Below, in pieces: positions 46,690 to 61,894 of a stretch of DNA of 64,000 nucleotides. The DNA lies in the NCBI GenBank assembly GCA_960531495.1, contig OY482851.1, positions 10,194,316 to 10,258,315 of the forward strand. The letters are read 5' to 3'. This stretch comes from Zeus faber (Eukaryota; Chordata; Actinopteri; Zeiformes; Zeidae). The notes under the pieces were generated by a model. The model searched no databases and was not told the origin of the DNA. It saw only the letters and a program-made list of their open reading frames with translations. Each line of letters opens with the position of its first letter. The stretch's first letter is position 1. The position numbers and the translations under genes were made by a program.

Positions 46690-47475
46690 TTTGCACAGAT
46701 ATTCAATTTTGTAGGCTGATTCCGATTTCCGATTTTTTGTAGTTCCAATTAAAGAGAATATGGGATGGCCACCAAGTTTCAGTATAATGCAACCTGCAAC
46801 TGGACACGACATATAACTAACATGGAAATGTCCAGTTTAAACTCCAAATAAAAGTCTCTTTCACTTTAAGTGTAAATATACATTTCTATTATATTTATAT
46901 GGTACTTTGCAAATAAATTGCATTACATTACATCATTACAAAAGTATTGAAAAATAAAATAAATGGCCGACTCTGCTCACTCTCGGTCATTGGAAGTCCT
47001 CCTTTGCTCACCGTGCGTTAAACCAAATGAGTCAAATGGAACGACTTGTTTTACTGAGTGACTCGTCAAGAACAAAGCCTCAAAAAAGAGTCTAACCTTG
47101 CATCACGATCGGAGCTCCACTGTGACATCGCTAGTCAGTCTGCACAATGATGGAATATTGTCAGGCGGGAGTTAGATAATTGATTTATCTAACTATTATC
47201 TATTAACTATTATCTCTCTTCTTCATAACCTTGAAGTACCTCAAAACAGCCGACATTTTCTTTCTTTCACTCTATTTTTTGACGTCAGCTACGCAACAAC
47301 ATTACATAACACTGGTAACAGGTTTGAGTGTCGTATCATTTTTATGAGTGCAGTACATGAGCGCAGTATCGGCCGTGTAAATCTGACAGGCACAGAACCG
47401 GAAAAATATCTGATACTGATCGGCCGGTGAAAACCCACCAATTCCGGTCGCCGGCCAGCCAATCGGTGCATCTCA
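46690..47475. mobile_element. Probable TIR element or MITE, fish type
   Basis: The left end contains tttgcacagatattcaattt. The reverse complement of the right end contains gagatgcaccgattggctgg. Both are variants of a gatgcaccgatattcgatt-like fish MITE end. The middle has no transposase frame. The target duplication is not clear. Confidence 0.45.
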
Positions 47476-47734
47476 CATTTCATATGTTAACATTACAGCC
47501 ACATTTTTGGGCTTTAATACAACTCTCCCACTTGCCATTTTATCTCAGTAATGCAGCGTTACACCTCGGTGGATAATAAAGTACCGCTCAGTGCGCTGCG
47601 TATCAGCGGATGTTGAGTGAGTGGGGGGAGTACAGAACCACAGGTTGTAGCATCTGGTCCAATCCAAGGGATATCATTACCCAATAAATGTACGGTATTG
47701 TTTTGTATGGATTGATTATCATCATTAAATTACG

Positions 47735-49679
<1,945 letters not shown>

Positions 49680-50328
49680 ATTAGATTTTAGCATTTATGT
49701 TCCTCGAGTTGTTTTCGATCCCTCAACGTATTTTAAAAACTGAGTTTAATTTCAAAATATTAGAAAACTATTAAAACATCGAGGCTACGTGATCCACCAG
49801 CATTTAACGGAAAAAAAGTTACTAACCCACTCCCAAAACAGCGCAAACAACGATCTTACGGTTCCCTTAAATGCAAACATGCAGAAGAACATGCATCAAG
49901 ATCATCCTTCCATATTCCGTTCGGATAAAATAAGGTTATAAAATAAGGTTAAAAACACCGAGCCTTCTTCCTATCGTCAAAAATAAAGTGCCGCTGATGC
50001 TCGCTCAGAGGACACGAAGAAAAAGAGGTGATGTCACTTCCGTAGGCAATGTTTGAATGCAGAAACAACAACAAATAAACACTAGAACCAAGAAATTTCA
50101 CTTCACAGTGAAATCATATAATCTCCATGTTGTTCTGGATTATGAGAGGAGGATTAAAACTTTAAAAGGCTGATTTCTCAGAACTTCTGTTTCCAAAACC
50201 TTAATCTTTAATAAGTCATAGCTTCCTGGTTTTGAAGCTCTGATTCTACAGTTTCATAATATGTGAAAATAACAAAAATGTAAAATTTCAAAATGTGACC
50301 CTAAAGTATGCGCTGGGTCACCTACGTC
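49680..50328 (+). mobile_element. Unidentified repeat element, shorter copy
   Basis: This copy aligns with both ends of the element at 24380-25610 but lacks its centre. It passes from a gttctggattatgag-like block straight into the right-hand blocks (aagtcatagctt, gctctgattct, gcgctgggtcac). It is an internally deleted relative. Outer limits are uncertain. Confidence 0.5.
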
Positions 50329-50477
50329 CTCAATGCCTTGTGTCACAAATAGCTGGTTGCCACTGCTTTCCCCTGAAAGAGATCCCTCACTGTTCTCATC
50401 GATACATTACACAAAATGCAATGCCAAAACACAGTCAGTGAGCCATCTGTTTTGAGACAGTTTCCCCTTCTGTGCCA

Positions 50478-50515
50478 CACCATAACATACAAACAATTGT
50501 TTGTATGTTATGGTG
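50478..50515. repeat. Perfect 38-bp palindrome
   Basis: The 19-base left arm (50478-50496) is followed directly by its exact reverse complement (50497-50515). There is no spacer. Confidence 0.97.
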
Positions 50516-51244
50516 AATAGTTGGGGTGTTTTCACATTTTACCTGCTTAAACAGAAGCAAACTCAGTGCACTTACATATAGTGGACCAGCCTTGAAAGAC
50601 CACCTCCCAAGATGGTCTGAGTTTGGTTTGTTGTCTGGGGGTCTAAGTTCGCTTGGAGCATTCGTACCTGGTGTGCACTTTGGCCGAATTACATTTAGTC
50701 CAGGTAGATTGTCTCTTCGTCTAATTCTTATAGGGGGTGTGGGGCAAAAGGCCTTGACTCCAATGTTTCTTGACTTGAAAGAACTCCAATGTTTGTCATA
50801 GCGTGCACATCACTCACTTGTTGGGTCGGACTGTCTTACCAGACAGCAGCCAGATCGGGGGCTTTTCCAGTGGTTCAAAAGGTTGTATAAACCAGTGTTC
50901 ATATGAGGGTACGCAAGCTTCAGGGGGTACCTAAGATCAATTTTATATGAGTTATCAAGTGATTCTGAATGAATGTTTCACCACTATAACCTAATTCTAA
51001 ACATTCACAGCAGAAATCATCTTCTGAGATGCCTGTTCCTTCTGTGATTTCAGCAGCTAATTCTTTCCAAGCAATGTTTGCTGGACTTTTGCTGGTAGCC
51101 ACAATGGGAGGCAGGAGCTGGAAGCCTGGCTTGCGAGATTATGGTGGGCTTGGGTGGAGTTTAGCACGTTGAATTTAAATTATTAATAATTAAAAAATAG
51201 TATCACTGTTCAATGGAAAAGTGGTCAGACCTAAAGTCAAGTAT
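50516..51244. other. Non-coding DNA, no gene seen
   Basis: No supported feature between the palindrome and the long inverted repeat. Confidence 0.5.
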
Positions 51245-51402
51245 AAACTGGTCTTCACCACCCCCCGTCGTCTGTGTCTCTGTGCCGGATGCCTGCATTC
51301 TCCACCACTGTGGCAGTCTTGCCACCACACGCCACCCAAGTGGCGTGCTCAGGGACCTCCGGCACAGAGACACAGACGACGGGGGGTGGTGAAGACCAGC
51401 TT
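51245..51402. repeat. Inverted repeat, 44-bp arms (one mismatch), 70-base spacer
   Basis: The left arm (51245-51288) and the right arm (51359-51402) are reverse complements with one mismatch. The spacer contains a further perfect 8-bp-arm hairpin (51328-51347). It could be a foldback element or an unstable cruciform. Confidence 0.92.
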
Positions 51403-53597
51403 ATTGTAGAGAGGAGGGTAGCTGGAATTTGCCAGGAGCAGATGGAACATGTCATGACAGAGGGCTGTGTGTGGACAGGGTTTTAAAACCTGATGCTCAT
51501 TAGCCCAACCAACGAGCATCACGTGTGGCTACTAAAGCCACCCCGTCCACCACAGCTTATCAACACATTAACACACTATTATACGCTACTAAATGTGGCT
51601 TGCCCCATATAAAGAGAACAACCAATGGACAGGCTAGGGAGGTCATCATTTTGCTCTAGAAGTCCTAAAAGCATGACTGTAGTTATGGAGATTCTGAATT
51701 GGGCATTATTTCATCATCAGCTAAACAAAAAGGCATTAGTTTGTCACTCTCAGAAGTCGTAACCAAAGCGGATGGCTTCAGTTCTCGCTTTGGTCTCAAA
51801 CCCATCATCCAGTTATCCAATGAAAGCAGGCACCACCATTACCGTACCTTCTAGGGTCGGCAGCCATTGAATAGTCTCTGCAGTGGTGCTGTCAGGATGT
51901 GTATCACCACCTCCTACTTCAATTTCTTAAGCAGAGATGGTAAGAGAGACATAAGCTGCCCTCACATACTGACTGCTTAACAATGGGGTAAAGTATTAAA
52001 GTCGCTGTAATGTCAATTCTGAGATTTGTTTCTAAACAAAAACACATTACACATTTTAGAAAGAAATGGCCTAAAACAATGCACAGTAAAAAGACTGAAC
52101 TATGTAGTATTGAATTGTGGAGTTACATTAACTGTTTTACTTGTCCTGATTTTTTGGGTGGGTGTAAATCAGGGACAAGTGACATAACGCGTTCCTGGAG
52201 AGAGCATTCGTCAGCGGTTCTCTCACTAAAGGCGACGAGTTACTACAGCCTACACAAGTTTGCTTTCTAGCTTTGGCGCCTCAGTCCCTCAAATGCAACT
52301 TCAGAACAAAATCCAAACAAAAACAGCCCGTTATCGGTTTTCTTATTTTGTATTTGTATGTATTGGATTAGTGGTATTTGACACTTAATGAGGCTGCCCT
52401 TCTCCCACGATATGTCGTGGTTTCAGCATCTTCAGTGGTCACGCCCTCAGCGTCTCAGCCTCTTTTTCACGATTTTGAAACCTAATTTTATGTACTTGAC
52501 GATTATTTTTAATGATTCAAATCTGGCTGGGTGGTTAAGAACACGTTTTTTATGTGCTGTAATGGTTCCAATTTTCGTAGGCTAAATTCATTATGTCTTA
52601 TCAAATACGTACATGTTGTCTGATGTTTCTATGTTTACGTTTTTTCAAGTAGATGTTTCTATGTTTATTTGTCTCACACATGGTGATTCTCCCCCTTTTG
52701 GAGAAGTAATGATGCTTAGTTGTTTATTGATGAAAACAAGGTCGTTATCCAAAGAGGAGGCGGTCATGTACAACTCATGTACAAGGCTCTTGTCATCCCA
52801 CAGCTCATTCAAAGGATAGAGTCATTGCAAGCGGTTCTTGATGTCAAATAATTGGTGGCTTTGCGGGTTGAGAATTTGAAGTCCACTTGCAGAAAATAAC
52901 TCCATCTTGGATGCAATGGCATATAAATACTCGGCTTGGGCTGATATAATATAGAGTATTGCGATATTTGCCACCATATGCAAAATGATTACATTAACGA
53001 AATCCCCCCACAGGGGGCAAAGGACAGAGCAGCAGAGTGCACAGACAAAGTTCATTCATTTGTGCGCACGAGGATGTATGTGGATGTATGCATGCAACAG
53101 TGAAGAAGCAGATGCAGGATTTGGACGTGGTGGTGCGGAAAAAAAATGTTTTTTTTTTAAATAATTGTTACACAGAGCTGACAAGGCTCACGCTTTGAAC
53201 GTGAAGCTCAGGCATATCAACCAGTTCACATGCCACACCTCGTATTTCTCACACTGAGAATCCTAAAATAAATAAAAATGGCTCCCCCCCCCCACCTTCT
53301 ACGTATATATTTCCTCACTCGTGCCCATCCTTTCCACACGCATGTTACGTGAACGCCCAATCGCAATATTCTAGTTGGAGTTGCATAAAACGATCTGTTC
53401 TCCACGATCCGGCATAAAGGTTCACCGTTTCTTCAAAGAAAACAGATACAGAGTGTTATTATTGTAGATGTATTTATTGTAATTGAATTAAATCAAAAAA
53501 GCACCACGAAAGGCGTAAAGCATTAAGGGCAACTTTGGAAGCAACCCATCACTTCATGGTTTGGTAAACATTTTACTTTGAAGCTCATTCATGGGCC
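51403..53597. other. Non-coding DNA, no gene seen
   Basis: AT-rich with short unsupported frames. A GC-poor block with A and T runs lies near 53130-53170. Confidence 0.45.
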
Positions 53598-54000
53598 ATG
53601 CCAACCTTTTGGAATGCCACAATCTTTGTGAAGATTTTCAAGTATCCACTTGAAATAAAATTAAGGATTTTTTTCAGGCTAAGGGGTGTAATTGTATACA
53701 TAAATTGTACATGTATGCCAGATGAAAAATGTACTCCATTTGCTACTGCCCAATGGTATAGCTGGTGTGAGTATGATGAAAGGAAAAATTGCACAGTGAT
53801 GTGGACAATTAGTTTAAGTGTTTCTGTTAACTGCTATTCTATTAGAGGGCCAGGGGAACCAGTCTGCAAAAGCTTGGTCACATGGATGGGATGTGATGCT
53901 TGCAGCCAAATGGAAAAATGGAAAACATGCTGCAGCCACACAGGCTTTAATTACAGAAAAATACCTCTGACAGGCCCTTTTGTGACCCGGTTAATTCCCC
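53598..54000 (+). CDS. Open frame of about 134 residues, no recognised domain
   Basis: This frame is longer than most in the region before it enters the CA microsatellite; only the residues after about 54000 are repeat-derived. The protein contains many cysteines, including CTCMPDEKC and a GCDACSQMEKWKTCC block, and one hydrophobic stretch near the start. I see no family signature, splice signals or Kozak support. Chance in AT-rich DNA is the simplest reading, and I list it only because it is non-repetitive and open over 400 bp. Confidence 0.15.
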
Positions 54001-54008
54001 GGGGCGCG

Positions 54009-54051
54009 CACACACACACACTCATACACACACACACACACACACACACAT

Positions 54052-54088
<37 letters not shown>
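54009..54088. repeat. Compound CA/TACA microsatellite
   Basis: A CA-rich run interrupted by TACA units and one CTCA. Confidence 0.95.
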
Positions 54089-54125
54089 GGCAAATATCGC
54101 ACACAGGCACACACACAATATATAA

Positions 54126-57100
54126 TACTGACATCCAAAATCGATATAATTAGACTACATAATAGAGACTGTGCAAGCTAATTTGTATTAATGATGAAAA
54201 ATCTATTAAGACCCCTCCCTTCAGTCTCCAGACACACTACCATTTTAGGTTTCACATTTTCCTTCATTTTCCCTGTTTCCTCGTCAAATTCATAATACAA
54301 TGGTAACCATTTGCATGGAAACACACAAAGAGGGTTGGCCAAATACTGCATACCATGTACAACGACAGAAAACAGGACTGCACGGCAGGTATTAGTTGTG
54401 GCTTCATCCATCAGTCAAATTAAGTGATCACAAACAGACGGAATGTCCTCATCGGCAGCTTGATCCTAGATCCCATTTTCACATACTAAATATAAACTAT
54501 ATCAAAAATTTTAAAAAGTACTTTTAGAATTATGAAAAATTGCCACATTAGCTTACATATAATTTTTTATTAAAATTATTTACACTGAATTATAATGATA
54601 TTTCCAATTTAAAGTGCAGTGATGAAGAACACCAAAGGAAGAGAAGCCTTCAAAAAAGCATTCAGGTAATTCTGCTATAATGTTTGTGTTTTGATTATTG
54701 ATTATCTTAATTTAAAATTTCATACGAAACTCAGTCTACTTCCAGTTTTTATTTTACAGAGATATTATTTTGTTTTGATGCATTTTAATTTCAGTTGCAA
54801 TAACTTTAGTTCAAAGGACAGATTGAATATTACGGGGCCTTTTTTACTTTCCCATCTTTGGGGATGATACCAGACCACACATCCTCTTAGAATATCCTTG
54901 GAATCAACATGGCACGTTCAGGGTGTAATTAGTGGTCTAACAGAGGTTGGGGAAAAAAATATAATTATTGAATTATTAATCAAGTTCAATTCCACTATAA
55001 TTTTGAGGAATAGAAATATGATTCCTGTTTGTAACTTTTTTTTTTTGAGTTTACAAAAATGTTTTGTTTGTTGATAACCTTGGTGCTTCCTCGCAAAGCT
55101 GCTACCCTTCATCATTATAAGAATAGTGCTGAATTAGCTGCACTTCGGGCTGTGACGATAACAATAACCTCATGTATTACATTTTTTATATTTCAATAAT
55201 CACTGTTTAGAGATCATCATTGACTGTCTTCCATCCTGTCCTCCATGTTTAAGGCCTTCTGGAGACACTTGTCAGTTGCTTCACTGAGTCCGCTCCTTTT
55301 GTCAGTCGAGTCGGTTTCGGCTGTTGCACGGAGAGCCGCGTCCGCGTCGATTCACGCATATAAAAATACATTTATGATTTATGATCCCCGAATTTATAAT
55401 TCCTCATTGAAATGCAGTGGCGGGCGGCTTATTTTACACTTGGGCCTTCAGTGCGATCCTCCCGCAATTAAACCGCCTTCGAATAACCTCACTTTGACAC
55501 TAGGGTTATAGGCTGCTGTCATTGTACGTAACAACCCCATATACAAAGTGATTTAACATGAGGCTCAACACCTATGAGAGCTACAATACACTAATTACAG
55601 AGACATGAATATGTGGTATAACAACACGTTACATTAATTAACAACTTTTTAGCAGTAATACAGCGAGTTACTATTACAATGTGGGAAATATCATTACAGT
55701 TACGATGTCAAGTAATGCATGTTACCGTCCGACATGCGGCACAAAAAATATAACATTATATTAATATCCGTCAGTTATTATTTCCCGTCAGTTGTTCTTA
55801 TTGTTGCTCTCTGGAGGCTTTTTCATTCATCCACAGACTGAAAAACAGTTTAAAGCTCTGTATAGTCGCTAGCCTGTTCGCAGCATGTGAAGTCACTCCT
55901 ACACGACTTTTCACTATTGCAAAGATTGATTGATTCTGATTTTTTGATTGAAAAAAAACAAAAAATGCTTGTAATACACAACTCAGTATAAAACGGAATG
56001 TGTCCATGAAAGATGAACAGTAACATAAATAAGAATTTAAATGTTTTCTTTTTTAAATTTCCAATTGCGGCAAAATAAGAATAAAAATAAGAATCTCTAA
56101 ACATATGACTTATCTCTAAACCTTGATTCTCAAACAGTGATTCAAGGAGGTAATTTAAATCAATTATAAAATAAATGAAATACGAGTCTGCTTAGAGGTG
56201 CATTACCGCCACCACCCGGACTTTTCCAGCCCCTCGACCACGCTGCACGAAAAACGCCTATATACCTGCGCATCTTTATAAGCTTCTATCTGTTTTATCC
56301 TGTTAATGCAATGCAATGACTGGCAAAAAAGTCAGTCCCCACGGTAAACCGGAGTACCGCAGTTATACGTCGCTTCTCAACGGCGTAAGAAAAAATTCGC
56401 ACTTGTCTATTGTCCTGTCTATTGCACTGTGAGCCGGTCGAACAACGTCAAATCTAAAACGTCGGCGAGATTAGCGTCGCTCAAAGTCAAGTTAATGAAA
56501 ATCCAGACGCAATGAAAAGCTCGTTAGTTTTCAATCCACTTGTTTTGTGTGAATGTAAATGAGGTGGGGGTGAACTCATTTCCCAGTTCTCATATCAGCC
56601 AGATAAAGGGAACACCTGTTTCATTAGAAAACTCAAAGAGGGAAAACCTCCGGGATCCTCCAGCGTGCTTTCTCAGAACTTCCCTCTCCAGCGCTTCCCG
56701 TGTTAAAGCACCGATACACAAGTCTGCGTCACAACCTTTCTGTGAAGGAACATTTTGAGGCCCAACTCCATTGGCCCAGAGAGTGCTGCCGTCAGAGACG
56801 AGGGCAACATTGCTATTCCACAGAGACAGAATGAGATGTTATCGGTACAATCACAAGGCGAAAGCCTCCCAGGGGGCCAGAAATGGATCACAGGACCACT
56901 GGCATTATATTTGTGACATTTACTTGCTCAAATGATCTGCAGTTATTGGCTGATCCACCCAAAACCGCTTTACTTTTTTTTAACTTAACGCTCACCGAAG
57001 AAACTGAAAAGGTCCAAGATATGTAATGAATGAACCAGATTAGAGAAAACAAACAAAATACAAATGCAATGTAAATATCGGCAAAAACGCTGAAACGCTG

Positions 57101-57729
57101 CATAACCGATTATTTGGTTATTTGGCACAATAAGTTGCTAGTGAAAATGATCAGGAAAATATGTTACATCCCTAAAGGGACAGCGCGAATATAAGACTTG
57201 AATTGCCTCGATTTAGAAATTGCCAGCTTCAAATTTCACTAGTCTATTTTGCCCTCCGCCCTCTGCTTTTTCTCTTTGCACCTGAACAATCTCCTTCTCA
57301 CTTTGTCGCTCTCTTATCACTTCAGAATCACTATTCCCAAGCTCCTTGGGCTCTCAACCGAAATCCCACACCTCCCAATCTGCACCTCAATATAATTATT
57401 ATTCACACTTATTCACAGTGGACGCACCAGCACCACCAGCGCCTCCCTCCTCCCTCTTTTCCCCAGCATAAGGATACTTAACACTGTACTAAATCCAGTA
57501 AGACACAACGCAGTACCCACACCACCTATCAATCATTTTCCACTATGCTTTCCGCCTCCAAGGCCTAGTGCCGCAGTCTTCTTCCTGCTGCGGTTTGATT
57601 TACTCCCTTTTTCGACCGCCCTGTCCCAACTTGTTCTCTGCCCATCATTGTCTCTCCACTAAATCTATGCTGTGTCAGCTTTCCCCCTCCGAACTTTAAT
57701 CAGAGAAACACTTCTGTCCATTAAGACCC

Positions 57730-57732
<3 letters not shown>
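54126..57732. other. Non-coding DNA, no gene seen
   Basis: Long AT-rich tracts and a moderately GC-rich segment at 55260-55500. No domain, RNA gene or element boundary was recognised. Confidence 0.45.

Positions 57733-57793
<61 letters not shown>
57733..57793. repeat. (CA)n microsatellite
   Basis: A CA/AC run of about 61 bp followed by a CTCA break. Confidence 0.97.
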
Positions 57794-57799
<6 letters not shown>

Positions 57800-58515
57800 A
57801 CCTCTAACTCATTCTGTTCTCTTGGAAATAAGCAGAGGGTATATTCTCAAAGTTATACGTTCAAATTAAACTGTTCCTCTGACTGAGAATTGCTCATGCA
57901 TATTTGAGCAGCACCTTAAATATCAAAATGGGTATGAAAAAATCTTTAATAAGAAGAAGCAAATTAAGCAGCAAGGAAGATATCCTGCGCATATGATGAA
58001 TAATAAGTTGCCCCTCAAAAGGCTGTAGTATTGCTCGTGAAAGCTGAAAACACTTGCAATGTAAGAGGAACATTCTGAGAAGAGCACTCTGGTTCAGTCA
58101 TTGTTCAAATAATTACTCAGATGAAAAATGGCAAAAACAATCATCAATTTCCTATTTGAGGAAAAGTAGTCTCGGCCTGCGGCCTTCTGCTAAGAAGAAT
58201 CTAATTAGCTAAAACTTCTGATATTACATTTCTGAGCCAATTTGATCATGGCAATGTAAGCTAAAAACAGAGCGAGACAGAGAGTTAAAGGGTTGGAGAA
58301 AAGCAGGAGAAGGAAAGCAAGAGTAATGGGGAAAAAACTGCATCTGAATGTGGGATTTTGTGTGTGCCCAGCAATGGGCTTTCTGCCTCCTCAGCACTCA
58401 AGATACATGGGACAACATTAGGCTCCATCTGTCTCGCGGCCCGCTCATGAACATCACTCTTAGAGATACTATCGCTTATCTTTTGTCTCGGCGTGGCCAT
58501 GGTTATTACCTGACA
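57794..58515. other. Non-coding DNA, no gene seen
   Basis: Non-repetitive sequence. A short region at 57880-58000 is TA-rich with an octamer-like atgcatat word, possibly conserved (speculative). Confidence 0.4.
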
Positions 58516-58546
<31 letters not shown>

Positions 58547-58557
58547 TTTGTTTGTTT
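58516..58557. repeat. (GT)n-(TTTG)n microsatellite
   Basis: A GT run followed directly by TTTG units. Confidence 0.95.
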
Positions 58558-60028
58558 GGAGAGACAAGGAGATGCTGCAGGGGCATGTGTCCATGCACAC
58601 GTGTGAGATCATTAGAATTCACAGTTGTCTTATATCATATTTACACCGAAATTATCAGGTATACCCGGGTTTTTGTTTTTTTTTTACGTGGACAAATCCA
58701 CTTGAAATAGGCGATTCCCATGCCTTTCCCACCGCCAGGAGAAAGGCTGTTCATTTTTTTTCTCTCTCTCGTTTGACAGAGCGTCATGGCTCCAGTGTGA
58801 TTGGGGGGGGAACAATAGAGAAGACAGCAACTTAAAGAAACAACAACATTAATCTGTAAAAAAAAAAACCATCTCATCCACCCAGCGAGAACGAGGTTCC
58901 CTTCATTCCTACAGAAAGCCGTTCAAAAGAATCGGAACGTTCGCAAGTGCCTCATCACCACAGCAGAAGCAGCATGGAGTATCCATGCACGCACAGTGGT
59001 CCTTCGGCGGGGGGGGGGGGAGACGCTCCTCCGGTTTGGAGACCAGCTTGAGGCGGTGCTAGAGTGGCCCGGAGCCGGCAGGGAGGGTGGGTGTTCTCCT
59101 CTGTGCTCCCCTTGGAGCGGTTCCCCACAGTCAAAACACTTCATGGTCCCTCGTGAGGGAAAAAAGTCAATAACTTCTGATTTTGATTTTGGATAAAACC
59201 TCTGTAAATGGGATATGAAATGCACGAATGATACACGGATATTCCTGTCTATTTATAAGCCATTTTGTTAGGGCAGCGAGGGCAAAAATACATCAAAAAT
59301 GTTTTATTTTCATGGGTAAAAAAGGCAATTATTTTACATCAAGGCTGGTGACGTCATGCAGCGTATACATAGTCGCACTGACTGGCACAGAACAATAGCA
59401 GGGTGCAATGCAAGTCAATCAGTTTTACTTTCACAGCTATTTAGGATGGTGACGTACTGTGTACTCTGCCTCTGATCACCCGGATGGCTGCAAGTGAATT
59501 ATGATAAATATGGTAAATGATGCCACTTAAGCTATAGAAATGTACAAAATGACTAGTATTCAGCACAAGTTTCAAATACAATGTCAAATACAAATCAACT
59601 CACAATATAAGTCATTACAATAATCTGCCCATGCAGGAATGCAGTTAGGCTTATTTCACTTGACAAAGTTTGCTGAAGTTAACTTTGGCTGCTTTACAAT
59701 GATTTTGGATTGCTTTGAAGCTGTTGAAATTAACTTCTATATACTCAAGTCACATTTTTCATGGTTGAAAATGTTTATCTGCAGGTAAAGGCTGATTGCC
59801 CTTTTGAGGGCAATTTGTAAATTTCTTTAATAGGTGAGTAAACTGTCGATGAAAGGCAAATTCATACAACCAAAGTCTCATATTTTCTCATAGGTCCAGG
59901 ACAGGAGACGTGACTAATAGAAGAGACAGCTAGCTCTCCAGTGTTGTTTCTAGCATGGATGTTTAAATTGTTGGCCAATGTGCCCGGAAGGATTACAGTT
60001 TGTCAGACAAATGACTTAAATAAAATAG
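58558..60028. other. Non-coding DNA, no gene seen
   Basis: Includes a 12-base G run near 59009-59020 and a non-repetitive segment at 59640-59870 that could be conserved (speculative). Confidence 0.45.
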
Positions 60029-60230
60029 CTAGGGCATCATGGTGTCTTAAACAGATAGTGTGCATAGTATGTAGGCAAGATGCCTTGCAGAGGTCCAGGT
60101 TTTGGCATGCAAGGCATTTGCTGCATGTCTTTCCTGCTCTCTACCCAGATATTTCTTCTTCAGATATAGATACGTATAGTCTTCTTCACTACACCCTATA
60201 ATAAAGGCAAAAATGTCTCAAAAAATATGT
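60029..60230 (+). mobile_element. SINE copy related to 29534-29697, more decayed
   Basis: A variant of the same body appears: a ccttgcagaggtccaggtt B-box-like region, catttgctgcatgtctttcc, then a pyrimidine-rich part and an ataaaggcaaaaatg tail. The A box is degenerate and no clear target duplication was found. Confidence 0.65.
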
Positions 60231-60566
60231 AAAAGGAAAAAACAGCCATAACAATTTTCAATGCTTTCACAGTTGGCAAATGCATTTAATGTATGTATTC
60301 AATTATATTTTGGAGTGAAAACTATGCCCATTTGTAAAAATATATCAATAAAGATATGTCCTAAAAAATTACTAAATACTAAAAATAATTCCTAGAGTTA
60401 TGCAAATTAATTGTTACCCTAAAAAGTGCTATTTTGGCAAGTTGCACCAAGGCAAATTGCCTTGGATCAAGTAGGGCTTAGTTTCCCAATAACGATCGAT
60501 CCTAGAGTTAAGTGCATTTTCTATGTGCAATCCAATTTGTAACATATGACCCCTGAAACAGCCCTG
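60231..60566. other. AT-rich non-coding DNA, no gene seen
   Basis: Spacer between the SINE and the TIR element, without features. Confidence 0.5.
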
Positions 60567-61410
60567 AAAGGGGACCTATTATGCTTTTTCCTTATTTTCT
60601 GTCATATACGTATAAAAATGTTAAAATGTGGGATGTCCATATTAGACATGGCCAAAGTGTCAAATAATGAGGTAAGCTAATGACAAGGTAATCGCTGTGA
60701 GCAAAACACTCAGGCTTCCGAAGGCTCAGAACACTCGGTTTTTAAAGCTTTTTTTCTCTCTGCACGAGCTGACGTCAGCTAGTCACGGATTTCTTTATAT
60801 GGTCATCTTTTCCATCAGATCCGCTTTGCGGTTTGCCCAACAAAACCATTAAAAAATGTTTTATTAATTGTTTTATTATTGTAGATGTATTCATTAATTT
60901 ATTCTATTTCATTTTCCGACCTTAACATGATACAAAAAATCCCCGCGTGCCAGAATCCCATTGTGCCGCGGTGCAGTGTCCGTGGGCCCCCACAACCATG
61001 GAGCAAGGCAACGAAAATCGTGACTCAAGTTGCTTAGTCGTTACTTTTAAATTAGGCCTTGTATATTTAATACGAATCAACTGGATTACATTTTCGCGCC
61101 TCAAATTTCTTCAGAAACAGATTTTGGTGGACCGATAAGTTGAACGAAATGAAAGTTACAGAGTAAACAGAACGAAACCACGTAGCCATGGTCAAACCCT
61201 ATTGGCTCACAGAACTGGAGGCCTCGGGAGGGTGGGACTTCCCACTGAATCTGCCTTTTTTCAGACAGGGTGGATTGGATGCATGTTAGAATGGCTCTAA
61301 TGATAATCGAAGTGGTATTTCCAGCAAAAAACTTCAAAGACATGTTTTGGGCACCTATATAGAGACCTATATTAACTTCTGTAAAAAGGAGCATAAAAGG
61401 TCCACTTTAA
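60567..61410. mobile_element. TIR element, about 0.84 kb, related to 7015-8474
   Basis: The left end is aaaggggacctattatgctt. The reverse complement of the right end is aaagtggaccttttatgctc. The right part shares aatggctc, gtggtatttcc, aaaacttcaaagacatg and a gagcataa end with 7015-8474. The core at 61043-61218 matches 7344-7525 and the inverse of 39304-39479. Only the first 320 bp or so differ from the 7-kb copy. Non-coding. Confidence 0.65.
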
Positions 61411-61464
61411 AGCGTGAATGTGCACTCGACTGTTGAGAGCTGCTTTACGTCACTGTCCATGGTC

Positions 61465-61600
61465 CTAAGGTAAAATAAGATAACACTTTATTAATCCCCG
61501 GAGGGAAATTCAGGCATTATAGCAGCAAAGAACTGTGCATTTGAGAAAGAGACAAATAAGAATTTGATAAGAAAGAAAACATATGTACACATCTATCAAC
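61465..61600. repeat. Fish retroelement tail-like repeat
   Basis: The segment reads acactttattaatccccgga then a gggaaattcagg-like block, common at the 3' ends of fish non-LTR elements. The family is not identified. Confidence 0.45.
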
Positions 61601-61894
61601 ACAAGTTAACATGAGGTAGCACTGTGTTAACTAGTGACTAACTAACTAATACATTTTAAATTCCATTTTTGCTTCTGTATCTCTCACAGTATGGGCCGAA
61701 CGTTTTATGTCTGAACCAGACATATTGCTCCACTCGATTCCTTAGCTGTGGGGGGTTTTCATCTTTTAGCTATGGGTCAACGAAACTAGCCTGTATTTCA
61801 TCATTTTCATTAGAATTCAAACTAGTTTAGTGAAGTGAAGACTAAAGCCCTTTCTGGCAGCTAGCTCGCAAGCAGCCAGTCAGTGATTTTAAAT

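Noticed and set aside
58923..59225. Minus frame with a CFDCGEPLQGEHRGEH segment resembling a zinc finger
   Set aside because: Only one Cys pair, no repeated finger, and the frame runs across a G run.
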